Part shown: positions 50,247 to 58,856 of the stretch, in pieces
Numbering within the stretch: position 1 is the stretch's first letter
Layout: every line of letters begins with the position of its first letter
NCBI GenBank assembly: GCA_040414495.1
Contig: JBEDUI010000247.1
Span: 1 to 58,857, forward strand
DNA from: DATAVB01 sp040414495
GTDB taxonomy: Bacteria > Actinomycetota > Actinomycetes > Mycobacteriales > QHCD01
DNA length: 58,857 nt
Direction of reading: 5' to 3'
Position numbers and translations under genes: made by a program
The notes under the pieces: generated by a model
What the model saw: the letters and a program-made list of their open reading frames with translations, nothing else
The model's database searches: none
What the model was told of the DNA's origin: nothing

Positions 50247-51347
50247 TTAGAGCGATCTGATCAGCACGTCCCCTTTCGTCTCCGATTCGGCGAAACCCAG
50301 CAGCCGGTTTCCCTCGGCGGTAACCGCGCTGGTATGCCGTTTGGACAGCGGCCGGATCGTGTCGATGCACAGCCCCTGATTGCGCTGAATCCGCCAGAGA
50401 GCGCGGACCGTGCCGTCCACGACGACCGTCCCGGGGATCTGCCCGTTGACGCTGGCGAAGACGACCTTGCGCGCATCGTCGTCCATGATCCGGCTGCGGT
50501 CGGCATGGGAAAGCAAGGCGTTGTCGAACGGGGCAAGGAACCGGACCGGCGCCGGGACATCGGCCTCGGGTCGGGGCGCGTCGGGCAGGTCGAGCAGCCC
50601 GACACCATCCTCGCCCCGTAGCCGCAACAGCTGTGTACCCAACCGGTCAGTCACCTCGGCCAGCCGGGTCAGCCCGGACCAGGCCTGGATGTCCCGTACG
50701 GTCGCCGGACCGAACGCGGCCAGGTACCGCTGCACCAGCCGCTCCGGCGACGGTTCGGCGTCCAACGACCGGCCCAGCCACGACTCCGCGGTCGTGCAGG
50801 CGGGTTGCCCACCGGTCCCCCATAGCCCGCGCGGCGGCACCTGCACCAACGGCAGCAGCGACCGGGCCGTCTGGGCCAGCGAGACCGGATCCCGGTCCGG
50901 CCACTGTGGTCCGAGCAGGGTCCGCAATTCGGCCATGGTGCGCGGCTTCTGCTCCAGCAACGCCCGCGCCGCGCCCGCCACCTCGGCCAGATCGAGCCCG
51001 GCCAGTTTCGCCTTTCCGTAGGTCGTATTGCCGACCAGCGCCCGCTCCAGCATCGGCGCCATGAGCGGGCGCAGGGCCAAGCAGTCGGTCGCGCTGACCA
51101 GATGAATCGTGCCGCGCATCAGCACGATCCGGACCACGCTGCGGTCACTGATCAGATCGCCGAGCCGATTCGGGCTGAAGCCGACCAGTCTGCTCCACAG
51201 TGCGAAATACGGCGGGGTCGGTGCCTGGGCCTGCAGCCCGACCAGGTGCTCAACGGCCTCGGTCACGGGCAGCTCGGACCGGCGCAGCAGTAGTTGGCGG
51301 GCCAGCAGCGCTCGGCCGAGCGCGCGGCGACTCAACGTGGTGGGCAT
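50247..51347 (-). CDS. HTH_42 winged-helix protein, AlkZ/YcaQ-like predicted DNA glycosylase
   Basis: 366 aa. Tandem winged-helix HTH_42 architecture. The N-terminal LVGLQAQAPTPPYFALWSRL contains the Q-A-Q of the AlkZ-type catalytic Q-x-Q/D motif. VRIVLMRGTIHLVSATD and the C-terminal FLAPFDNALLSHADRSRIM are also family-typical. AlkZ-like enzymes unhook bulky or crosslinked DNA adducts, and some protect antibiotic producers. ATG 51347 is supported by TACCGT exactly six bases upstream. Which lesion it repairs is unknown. Confidence 0.85.
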   Translation of the reverse strand: MPTTLSRRALGRALLARQLLLRRSELPVTEAVEHLVGLQAQAPTPPYFALWSRLVGFSPNRLGDLISDRSVVRIVLMRGTIHLVSATDCLALRPLMAPMLERALVGNTTYGKAKLAGLDLAEVAGAARALLEQKPRTMAELRTLLGPQWPDRDPVSLAQTARSLLPLVQVPPRGLWGTGGQPACTTAESWLGRSLDAEPSPERLVQRYLAAFGPATVRDIQAWSGLTRLAEVTDRLGTQLLRLRGEDGVGLLDLPDAPRPEADVPAPVRFLAPFDNALLSHADRSRIMDDDARKVVFASVNGQIPGTVVVDGTVRALWRIQRNQGLCIDTIRPLSKRHTSAVTAEGNRLLGFAESETKGDVLIRSL

Positions 51348-51353
51348 GCCGGC

Positions 51354-51359
51354 ACGGTA
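51354..51359 (-). promoter_or_regulatory. -10 box TACCGT, leaderless start of the HTH_42 gene
   Basis: TACCGT stands six bases before ATG 51347 with no ribosome site, also excluding read-through as the only source of expression. Confidence 0.45.
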
Positions 51360-51372
51360 CGGCCAGCTGCTG

Positions 51373-52017
51373 TCAGTTTCGCGGTTGCGCCACCGGCCGT
51401 TCAGCGATTCCTACGAGGAAGTTGCCATGCGGCCGGATCTTCGTCGACCAACCAAGGGCTTTCAGATCGTCCGCGAGCTTCGTGGGCTCGTAGAAGACCT
51501 TGACGATGCTGAACGTCCTCCCATCCTCGACGCGGCGAACCGTCGTAGCGGCTTCGTCGTGCGTCTTCCTGGTGGGGCCCTCGTCGATGAAGATTGCCTT
51601 GCCTCCCGCTGCCACCGCGGCGGCGATCATGGTCCAGAATGCCGTGAATCGATCGGGTGGCACATGCGAGAGCCAGAACGCGAAGAACACGGTGTCATAG
51701 CGGCGCGACGGCTGCCAGCTGAAAATATCTGCTTGCGTGAAGCGGACATTCCCGGACGAGACTCGAGTGCGCGCTATCTCCTGCGCTTCCGGGGACGCAT
51801 CCAAGGCCGTGACCGAATGGGCTCGGGCGGCAAGCCCTTGCGTCCACTGGCCGGTTCCACATGCCAATTCCAGTGTCTTTCCGGTGATCGGGAGATCGTC
51901 CAGCACCGTCAGTAATTCCCGTAAGTCGGCCGAGTCATAGGCCTTGTCGTATTCGCTCGCGCGGGCTCGGTAGTAGTTAATCTGCTCTGCCACAACAGCA
52001 TCGCCATCAGTCGCCAT
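51373..52017 (-). CDS. class I SAM-dependent methyltransferase
   Basis: 214 aa. Motif I TLELACGTGQWT near residues 47-58, acidic VTALDAS, then FSWQPSRRYDTVFFAFWLSHVPPDRF and GGKAIFIDEGP. Small-molecule or lipid-type methyltransferase of unknown substrate. ATG 52017 has GAGGGGG six bases upstream and overlaps the kinase stop by 11 bases, so it is translationally coupled to the kinase-like gene. Third in the secA2-kinase-methyltransferase series. Confidence 0.9.
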   Translation of the reverse strand: MATDGDAVVAEQINYYRARASEYDKAYDSADLRELLTVLDDLPITGKTLELACGTGQWTQGLAARAHSVTALDASPEAQEIARTRVSSGNVRFTQADIFSWQPSRRYDTVFFAFWLSHVPPDRFTAFWTMIAAAVAAGGKAIFIDEGPTRKTHDEAATTVRRVEDGRTFSIVKVFYEPTKLADDLKALGWSTKIRPHGNFLVGIAERPVAQPRN

Positions 52018-52783
52018 GCTTTGCCCCCTCAATGCATTTCCGACTACCGGCCTGCCACTCCAGCCGAAACTCGGCCATGGTCGCGAACCGGTCGTCCGGG
52101 TCGGGCGCGCAGGCCCGGTCGGCTACGGCGAGCTGTGCGGCCGAGCCGCGAAACCGGTCCGGGCCATCGCCGAGCAGCACCAGCGCGGTACGGCCCATCG
52201 TGAACACGGTCGTACGTTCGTCGATCCGGGCGCCTAATTGGAATTCCTCGGGCGCCATGAACCGCGACGAGCCGTACATGCGGCCCATGTCGTTGTCGAA
52301 TGGGCCTTCCCGATAGCAGTCCAGATCGATGACCGACATCCGCCCGAGGGCGAAGTCGTACATCAGTGAACCGTGGTAGAAATCGACCGCGATCCAACCG
52401 GCCGCGACCACCTGCACGTGCAGGTCGTAGATCGCATCCAACGCGGCCTCGATCGTCGGCACCGGCAACGCCAGGAACCGCTGCACCGCGGCCGAGGTGC
52501 GATTCAGCAACTCACCGTCGACCCAGTGGTAGACCAGCAGCGGACCGGACGGCGACTCGATCACGCGCTCTAACCCGGGCAGCGCATCGTGCTGTACGTG
52601 GGATGCCAGCCGGGCCGCGTTGCGTAGCTCCGCCACCCGCTCGTCATGCCGCGCCCCAAACGGATCGCCGGCGGTCTTGACAAAATACCGCTGGCCAGCA
52701 TTGTCGACGCCGTACGACACGTTGCCATTGTCCGAACGGAATTCGGTGAATACGGTGCCGATATTCGGCAGGTAATCGTCCAC
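52007..52783 (-). CDS. protein-kinase-like phosphotransferase
   Basis: 258 aa. ATP-binding Lys in RYFVKTAGDPFG, catalytic-loop equivalent AVDFYHGSLMYDF, metal-binding equivalent SVIDLDCYREGPF and an APE-like MAPEEF after GSSRF. This matches a kinase family better known from Bacillota (DFYDG-x-MYDF, IDFYRKGP), so its presence here may reflect transfer or an under-sampled actinobacterial branch. No membrane anchor. GTG 52783 lies 12 bases after the secA2 stop. Substrate unknown. Confidence 0.8.
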   Translation of the reverse strand: MDDYLPNIGTVFTEFRSDNGNVSYGVDNAGQRYFVKTAGDPFGARHDERVAELRNAARLASHVQHDALPGLERVIESPSGPLLVYHWVDGELLNRTSAAVQRFLALPVPTIEAALDAIYDLHVQVVAAGWIAVDFYHGSLMYDFALGRMSVIDLDCYREGPFDNDMGRMYGSSRFMAPEEFQLGARIDERTTVFTMGRTALVLLGDGPDRFRGSAAQLAVADRACAPDPDDRFATMAEFRLEWQAGSRKCIEGAKHGD

Positions 52784-52795
52784 GAATACGGGAGA

Positions 52796-55051
52796 TTACC
52801 CGCGCCGGCGGCGCCGCAGCATCCCAGAAACCGACTGCACGGCCCGTTCCAATTCGGTGCCGGCCGGGTTGTCGTGCACCAGATAGGTCCAGGTCGCAGA
52901 CGGCCGATGCACGCCCAGCGAGGCGATGTCCAGCCCGTCATCGGTGACCGGCGCCTCCGCGAACAATTCCGCCGCTCGGTCGGCCGCGTCGGTCAGCAAC
53001 GGGTTGAACGCCTTGATCGCCTCCCGGTGGAATTCATCGAGCGGGTCCTGCCGGCCCAGCGCCCGCAGGTGAATTCCCTCCCGTAGATCACCGAGAAAGG
53101 CCAGGTGGTCGGCCCAGGCTCTGTCCACTGTGTACAGATCGATGGTCCGGGCGGCGTGGCGTACGGCGTCCGCGCCGATCGCCTCGACCAGTTCGGCGTG
53201 CCGGTCCGGATCGGCTTCGGCGAACCGCTCGTCCGGTTCCTCGTCGTGCAGGATCTCGTCGCGATGCGCCTGCACGATCTGGCGTTGGTGCTCGATCAGC
53301 TTGTTGTAGCGCCAGGTGTTGCGGTGGATTTCCAGCTGTACGCCTTCGGCCACCCGTTGCGCGTGTTCCAGGTCGTCCGGCGTGATTCGGCCCTTGGCGT
53401 CGCTGTACTGCTCGATCAGGTCGTCCTCGGCGCTGGTGAAGATGACCGAGCTGCCCGGGTCGCCCTGCCGACCCGCGCGGCCACGCAGCTGGTCATCCAG
53501 CCGGCTGGTCCAGTACCGACCGGAGGCCAGGATCGACAACCCGCCGAGGTCGGCCACCTCCTCGCGGTCCCCGGTCGTGCCGCCGAGCCGGATGTCGGTG
53601 CCGCGGCCGGCCATCTGGGTGGAGACCGTAATCGCATCGCGTGCGCCAGCCTCGGCGACGATCCGGGCCTCGGCCGCGTCGTTCTTCGCGTTGAGCACCG
53701 AGAACCGCAGCCCGCGCCGGCGCAACCGGCGGGCCAACCGCTCGGACTCGGCCACGTCCAGTGTCCCGACCAAGACCGGCCGGCCGGTCGCGTGCGTGGC
53801 GACCACCTCGTCGACCAGCGCCTCGTCTCGTTCCCGCCGGCTCTCGAACCACCGGTCCGGGTCGTCGGTCCGGATGCACGGCACGTTCGGCGGAATGACC
53901 GCGACCTCCAGGCCGTAGAACTCCCGCAACGCCTCGGCCACCGCCAGCGCCGTCCCGGTCATCCCGCACACCAACGGGTAGCGACCCAGCAGCGCCTGCA
54001 TCGTGATGCTCGCCAGCACCTCGCCGCTGCCGGAGGCCGGCACCGCCTCCTTGGCCTCGACCGCGTCCTGCAGCCCATCGGGCCAGCGCTGCCGTTCGGC
54101 CACCCGACCGCGCGAGTCGCTCACCAACTGCACCCGGCCGTCCCGGACGATGTAGTCAATGTCCTTACGCAGCAGGGCTTTCGCGTACAGGGCGACGTTG
54201 ACCGCGGCGAGGGTCGAGAGGTTCTCGGCGGCATACAGGTTCTGCTCGCCGAGCTGTTCCTCCACTGTCCGGGTCCCGGCGGTGGTCAGGTGCACGGTAC
54301 GGCCGTCGGCCGCGGTCTGGTAGTCGACGTCGGCCCGCAGATCGGCCACGATACGGGCGATCTCCTGCTGCCCGTCGGCGTCGGTCGCCTCGACCGCGCC
54401 GGCCAGCACCAACGGCACCCGAGCCTCGTCGATCAGCACCGAATCGGCCTCGTCGATGATCGCCACGTCCGGCTCGGCCTGCACCTGCTCGGCGGGATCG
54501 GCGGACAGGCTGTCGCGCAGCATGTCGAAGCCGACCTCGCTCACCGCGCCGTACACAACATCGCACTGGTACGCGGCCGCGCGCTGTGAACGGGTCGAGG
54601 ACTGATCGACCCAGCCGACCGAGATGCCCAGCAACTCGTACACCGGCCCCATCCAGTGCGCGTCGCGGTGGGCCAGGTAGTCGTTGACGGTCAGCACCTG
54701 CACCGACCGGCCGCGAGCGACGAACCCGGCGGCGGCAATGACCGCGGCCAGCGTCTTGCCCTCGCCGGTGGCCATCTCCGCGACATGCCCATCCAGCATC
54801 GCCAGCGCCCCGAGCAGCTGCACGTCGAACGGCCGCTCGCCGATACCGCGCCGGGCCGCCTCCCGCGCCACCGCGCACAACCGGACCAGGTCGTCCCCGC
54901 AGTCGGCGATGCTCAGGTCGTCGAGCGATGCGACCTCGTCTTCGAGGTCCGCGATCGGGCCGAGGAGAGCGCGGTACGGGCTCAGGTCGACGCTGCCAGG
55001 GCGTTGCAGGAACCGGCGAATACGTTGCCGTACGCCGCCCTCACGCGCCAT
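52796..55051 (-). CDS. secA2: accessory Sec translocase ATPase SecA2
   Basis: 751 aa, shorter than housekeeping SecA and without the C-terminal zinc finger. Motifs: Walker A MATGEGKT (93-100), VLTVNDYLAHRDAHWMGPVYELLG, Walker B IIDEADSVLIDEARVPL, GMTGTA, VSTQMAGRGTDIRLGG and DDQLRGRAGRQGDPGSS. The helical scaffold and wing are reduced. Actinobacterial SecA2 drives export of a subset of proteins through SecYEG. The kinase and methyltransferase genes follow closely on the same strand. ATG 55051 lies 12 bases after the lrp-type stop. Confidence 0.94.
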   Translation of the reverse strand: MAREGGVRQRIRRFLQRPGSVDLSPYRALLGPIADLEDEVASLDDLSIADCGDDLVRLCAVAREAARRGIGERPFDVQLLGALAMLDGHVAEMATGEGKTLAAVIAAAGFVARGRSVQVLTVNDYLAHRDAHWMGPVYELLGISVGWVDQSSTRSQRAAAYQCDVVYGAVSEVGFDMLRDSLSADPAEQVQAEPDVAIIDEADSVLIDEARVPLVLAGAVEATDADGQQEIARIVADLRADVDYQTAADGRTVHLTTAGTRTVEEQLGEQNLYAAENLSTLAAVNVALYAKALLRKDIDYIVRDGRVQLVSDSRGRVAERQRWPDGLQDAVEAKEAVPASGSGEVLASITMQALLGRYPLVCGMTGTALAVAEALREFYGLEVAVIPPNVPCIRTDDPDRWFESRRERDEALVDEVVATHATGRPVLVGTLDVAESERLARRLRRRGLRFSVLNAKNDAAEARIVAEAGARDAITVSTQMAGRGTDIRLGGTTGDREEVADLGGLSILASGRYWTSRLDDQLRGRAGRQGDPGSSVIFTSAEDDLIEQYSDAKGRITPDDLEHAQRVAEGVQLEIHRNTWRYNKLIEHQRQIVQAHRDEILHDEEPDERFAEADPDRHAELVEAIGADAVRHAARTIDLYTVDRAWADHLAFLGDLREGIHLRALGRQDPLDEFHREAIKAFNPLLTDAADRAAELFAEAPVTDDGLDIASLGVHRPSATWTYLVHDNPAGTELERAVQSVSGMLRRRRRG

Positions 55052-55063
55052 CAGCGAACCGGC

Positions 55064-55504
55064 TCACACATACGTGCTGCGGCCCTCGTACGGAGTCGAC
55101 AGCACGACAGTGGTCCTGGTCGAGACGTTCGCCACGGACCGGATGTCCTGCAGCAACGCCTCCAATGCGGCCGGTCCGGCGACCCGGACCTTGAGGATGT
55201 AGCTTTCCTCGCCGGCGACCGAGAAGCACGACTCGATCGCGGCCAACTCCTTGAGCCGGTCCGGCGCGTCATCCGGCGCCGCTGGATCGATCGGTTTGAT
55301 CGAGATGAACGCGGTCAGCGGCAAGTCCAGAGCATCGGAGTTGATCCGCGCCCCGTAGCCGGTGATGACGCCGCGCTGTTCCAAGCGCCGGACCCGCTGG
55401 TGCACCGCCGACACCGACAGGCCAACGCGTTCGGCCAGGTCGGTGAAACTGCGCCGGCCGTCCTCGGCGAGGGCGCGGACGATCTGCCGATCGAGGTCTT
55501 CCAT
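55064..55504 (-). CDS. Lrp/AsnC family transcriptional regulator
   Basis: 146 aa. The N-terminal helix-turn-helix (4-55) reads LDRQIVRALAEDGRRSFTDLAERVGLSVSAVHQRVRRLE. The RAM ligand domain follows, with CFSVAGEESYILKVRV near residues 92-107. These octameric regulators sense amino acids. The downstream SecA2 gene begins 12 bases after its stop, an unusual pairing. ATG 55504 has TAGCGT eight bases upstream and no ribosome site. Confidence 0.94.
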   Translation of the reverse strand: MEDLDRQIVRALAEDGRRSFTDLAERVGLSVSAVHQRVRRLEQRGVITGYGARINSDALDLPLTAFISIKPIDPAAPDDAPDRLKELAAIESCFSVAGEESYILKVRVAGPAALEALLQDIRSVANVSTRTTVVLSTPYEGRSTYV

Positions 55505-55512
55505 GGCTGCTC

Positions 55513-55518
55513 ACGCTA
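55513..55518 (-). promoter_or_regulatory. -10 box TAGCGT near the lrp-type gene start
   Basis: TAGCGT lies eight bases before ATG 55504. It probably drives the lrp-secA2-kinase-methyltransferase series with a zero to two base leader. Confidence 0.35.
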
Positions 55519-55608
55519 CCGCCCCGGCGTGTCGAGTGGATCAGCCGAACTCCCCTTTATCGATAGTGCGTACGCCGGTATGGGAGTGTCCGTCCGGGTT
55601 CGAACCGG

Positions 55609-56739
55609 TCAGTTACGCAGCGAGCGGGCGATCACCATGCGTTGGATCTGGTTGGTGCCCTCGAAGATCTGGGTGACCTTGGCCTCGCGCATCCACCGTT
55701 CCACCGGATGATCCTCGACGTAGCCGGCCCCGCCGAGCACCTGGACCGCGTCGGTGGTGACCCGCATCGCGGTGTCGGTGCAGAACAGCTTCGCCATCGC
55801 CGCCTCCCGTCCGTATGGCTGGCCGGCATCGCGCAGCCGCGCCGCCCGCAGATACAGCGAACGGCCCGCCTCGATCGCGGTCGCCAGGTCGGCCAGCAGG
55901 AACGACACGCCCTGGAAGTCCAGCACCGACTGGCCGAACTGCCGCCGCCCGCTGGCATACGTCACGGCGTAATCGAACGCGGCCTGAGCCACTCCGATCG
56001 CGCACGCGGCGATGCCCAACCGACCGCCGTGCAGGGCCGAGTACGCCATCCGCAAGCCGTCCCCATCGATCCGCCGGTCGGCCGGGACACGCGCGCCATC
56101 GAGGACGACCTGCGCGGTCGGACTGGCGGACAGACCCATCTTGCGCTCGGGTGGTTGTGGTAGCAGACCAGGCGTTGCCGCATCCGCCAGCAGACAGGCT
56201 GTGGAATCGGCGCTGGTACGGACGAACAACGTGTAGAAGTCGGCCTGCCCGGCATGCGTGATCCACGCCTTCACCCCGTCGACCACGTACCCGCCGTCGC
56301 GCAGCACGGCCCGGGTCGAGAGCGCCGCCGCGTCGGAGCCAGCCTGCGGCTCGGACAAGCAGAACGCGCCCAACAACTCACCGCCGATGAGGTCCGGCAG
56401 CCAGCGCTGCCGCTGCTCCTCGGTCCCGAACTCGGCGAGCGGGTAGCAGGACAACGTATGCACGCTGATGCTCAACGCCACGGTGAGCCAGGCGCCGGCC
56501 AATTCCTCCAACACCTGCAGGTACGTCTCGTAGCTGACCCCGCCGCCGCCGTACTCGGCCGGATACGGGAGGCCAAGCAGGCCGGCCCGGCCCAATGTGC
56601 GAATCAGCTCGCGCGGGTACTCCCCCGCACGTTCGGCCGCCGCCGCCCGTGGACGCAGCTCACGGTCGGCGATCTGGCGGGTCAACGCCAGCAGCTCGGC
56701 CGTTTGCTCATCATCCGGCAACGTCCTTGTTACCGTCAT
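55609..56739 (-). CDS. acyl-CoA dehydrogenase
   Basis: 376 aa, normal length. FAD-binding and family signatures AFCLSEPQAGSDAAAL and WITHAGQADFYTLFV, a flavin-contact GRRQFGQSVLDFQGV, QVLGGAGYVEDHPVERWMREAKV, and the catalytic glutamate in QIFEGTNQIQR. It oxidises an acyl-CoA to the 2-enoyl form; chain preference is unknown. GAGGGG precedes ATG 56739. It lies 13 bases after the Xaa-Pro peptidase stop, so the two may be cotranscribed. Confidence 0.95.
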   Translation of the reverse strand: MTVTRTLPDDEQTAELLALTRQIADRELRPRAAAAERAGEYPRELIRTLGRAGLLGLPYPAEYGGGGVSYETYLQVLEELAGAWLTVALSISVHTLSCYPLAEFGTEEQRQRWLPDLIGGELLGAFCLSEPQAGSDAAALSTRAVLRDGGYVVDGVKAWITHAGQADFYTLFVRTSADSTACLLADAATPGLLPQPPERKMGLSASPTAQVVLDGARVPADRRIDGDGLRMAYSALHGGRLGIAACAIGVAQAAFDYAVTYASGRRQFGQSVLDFQGVSFLLADLATAIEAGRSLYLRAARLRDAGQPYGREAAMAKLFCTDTAMRVTTDAVQVLGGAGYVEDHPVERWMREAKVTQIFEGTNQIQRMVIARSLRN

Positions 56740-56752
56740 CGGTCGAACCCCT

Positions 56753-57880
56753 CTACCCCGGTATGACCACCAAGTCGCGGCGCACGACGTTCAGTCGCTC
56801 GCCGCCGTCTTCAGTGCAGACCACGATGTCCTCGATCCGGGCCCCATGCCGGTCCGGCAGGTAGATGCCCGGCTCGATGCTGAACGCCATGCCCGGTTCC
56901 AGCGGCTCGGTGTTGCCGGCCACGATGTACGGCTCCTCGTGGCTCTCCAACCCGATGCCGTGCCCGGTGCGGTGGATGAAGTTGTCGCCGTAGCCGGCCG
57001 CGGTGATGATCGAGCGGGCGGCTCCGTCCACCGCCTCGGGCGTCACGCCCGGCTTCACCGCGTCGCAGGCCATGTCCTGGGCCTGCTGCAGCACGGCGTA
57101 GTACGTGAGCGCCTCCGGGTCGGGTTCACCGCCCGCGACGTAGGTCCGGGTGCAGTCCGAGCAGAAGCCATCCGGCGTGGTGCCGCCAATGTCGATGACG
57201 ACCATGTCGCCGCGTTCGATGGTCCGCTCGGAGACCTCGTGGTGCGGGCTGGCGGCGTTGGGGCCGGAGCCGACGATGACGAAATCGACGGTGGTGTGGC
57301 CGGCGGCCAGGATCGCCTCGGCGATGTCGCGGCCGACCTCGGCCTCAGTCCGGCCGGGCCGCAGCCATTCGCCGACCCGACGGTGTACCCGGTCGATCGC
57401 CTGCCCAGCCCGCCGCAGCGCATCCACCTCGGCCGGTTCCTTGCGCATCCGCAGCTGGCGTAGCACCGGACCGGCCAGTTCGATCGCGGTACCGGGCAAC
57501 GCATTACGCAGCTGCAGCGCGTGTTCGGCCCACATCCGGTTGACCACGCCGACCCGTTCCGGCGCGCCGTTCACCGCTGCGGTGACGCGCTGCGCGGCCA
57601 ACGCGAACGGGTTGTCGGTCTCCTCCCAGCCGATGATCTCGATGCCGAGCTCGGCCGCGGGCGAGGCCAGTGCGGCCGGCCGTTCCAACCGCGGCACCAG
57701 GAGCACCGGGTCGCCCTGACGCGGCACCACCAGGCAGGTCAAGCGCTCCAGCTGCTTGGCGTTGTAACCGGTCAAATACCGCAGGTCCGCCCCGGGCGTC
57801 ACGAGCAGCGCATCCATGCCGGCGGCCGACAGCGCACGTCCGGCCTTGCCCAACCGATCCGGCGGATAAAGCTCGCTCAC
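56753..57880 (-). CDS. M24 family Xaa-Pro peptidase
   Basis: 375 aa. An N-terminal creatinase-like domain (to about 150), then the pita-bread fold with all five metal ligands: Asp in VVIDIGG and FCSDCTRT, His in HRTGHGIG, Glu in SIEPGIY and RIEDIVV. It removes N-terminal residues preceding proline from small peptides in the cytosol. GTG 57880 is chosen because GGGGGG lies seven bases upstream; the ATG codons further upstream lack a ribosome site. Confidence 0.93.
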   Translation of the reverse strand: MSELYPPDRLGKAGRALSAAGMDALLVTPGADLRYLTGYNAKQLERLTCLVVPRQGDPVLLVPRLERPAALASPAAELGIEIIGWEETDNPFALAAQRVTAAVNGAPERVGVVNRMWAEHALQLRNALPGTAIELAGPVLRQLRMRKEPAEVDALRRAGQAIDRVHRRVGEWLRPGRTEAEVGRDIAEAILAAGHTTVDFVIVGSGPNAASPHHEVSERTIERGDMVVIDIGGTTPDGFCSDCTRTYVAGGEPDPEALTYYAVLQQAQDMACDAVKPGVTPEAVDGAARSIITAAGYGDNFIHRTGHGIGLESHEEPYIVAGNTEPLEPGMAFSIEPGIYLPDRHGARIEDIVVCTEDGGERLNVVRRDLVVIPG

Positions 57881-57950
57881 GATGGTTCCCCCCATCAATG
57901 CCATTACGTTGGCAGACTAACGGCGTGACTCATTATTCCGGTGATCGACT

Positions 57951-58856
57951 ATGACACGCATGCTTCTTGACGCGGCGAGCCTGTACTTCCGCGCTTTCTT
58001 CGGGGTACCCGAATCGGTGGGCTCGGGTGAGGACGGGATGCCCACCAATGCGATCCGCGGCTTCCTCGACATGACTTCCCGGCTGGTTTCCAGCCGCCGG
58101 CCGACCCATCTGCTGGCCTGCCTGGATGCCGACTGGCGGCCGGAGTTCCGGGTCCGCGCCGTCCCGTCGTACAAGGCGCACCGGGTCGCCGACGACGGTG
58201 GCGAGCAGATCCCTGATGCGCTGGCCCGGCAGGTGCCGGTGCTGATGGACCTGCTGGACGCGCTGGGCATCGCCCGGGTCGGGGTCGCCGGCTTCGAGGC
58301 CGACGACGTGATCGGTACGGTCGCCGCCGCCTCGACCGAGCCGGTCGAGGTCGTCTCCGGTGACCGCGACCTGTTCCAGGTTGTACGGGACGACCCATCG
58401 GTTCGGGTGCTCTACATCGCCCGCGGCGTGGCCAAACTACAGGTGATCGGGCCCGAGGAGGTCGCCGCGAAATACGGCATCCCGGGCGACCGGTACGCCG
58501 ATTTCGCCGTGCTGCGTGGTGATCCCAGCGACGGGCTGCCCGGCGTACCCGGCGTCGGCGACAAGACGGCGGCGGCGCTGATCACCCGCTTCGGTTCGCT
58601 GCAGGCGGCGCTGGAGGCGACCGACGACAACGGCTTCCCGGCCGGTGCCCGGACCCGGTTGCGCGCCGCCGCTGACTACCTCGCGGTCGCCCCGCAGGTC
58701 GTTGCGGTACGGCGGGACCTGCCGATCCCTGAGCACGACGACCGGCTGCCGACCGCGCCGGCCGACCCGGCCTCGGTGGTCGAACTGGCCGACCGGTACG
58801 GCCTTGACCGGTCGGTGGACCGGCTGTTGCGGGCGTTCAAGACGGCGGCCGGCTAA
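57951..58856 (+). CDS. 5'-3' exonuclease (Pol I N-terminal-domain-like)
   Basis: 301 aa stand-alone FEN-type nuclease. Acidic metal ligands in MLLDAASLYFR, GFEADDVIGTVA, VVSGDRDLFQVV and FAVLRGDPSDGLPGVPGVGDKTAAAL, the last also forming the helix-hairpin-helix that binds DNA. It matches the mycobacterial ExoN-like proteins that process flaps or RNA primers beside PolA. The stop TAA ends at 58856, one base from the window edge. The ribosome site is weak. Confidence 0.94.
   Translation: MTRMLLDAASLYFRAFFGVPESVGSGEDGMPTNAIRGFLDMTSRLVSSRRPTHLLACLDADWRPEFRVRAVPSYKAHRVADDGGEQIPDALARQVPVLMDLLDALGIARVGVAGFEADDVIGTVAAASTEPVEVVSGDRDLFQVVRDDPSVRVLYIARGVAKLQVIGPEEVAAKYGIPGDRYADFAVLRGDPSDGLPGVPGVGDKTAAALITRFGSLQAALEATDDNGFPAGARTRLRAAADYLAVAPQVVAVRRDLPIPEHDDRLPTAPADPASVVELADRYGLDRSVDRLLRAFKTAAG

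Noticed and set aside
55560..55615. GGGTTCGAACC resembling a tRNA T-loop near the acyl-CoA dehydrogenase stop
   Set aside because: No acceptor, D-arm or anticodon stem can be built around it; it is just a 10-bp palindrome (GGTTCGAACC).
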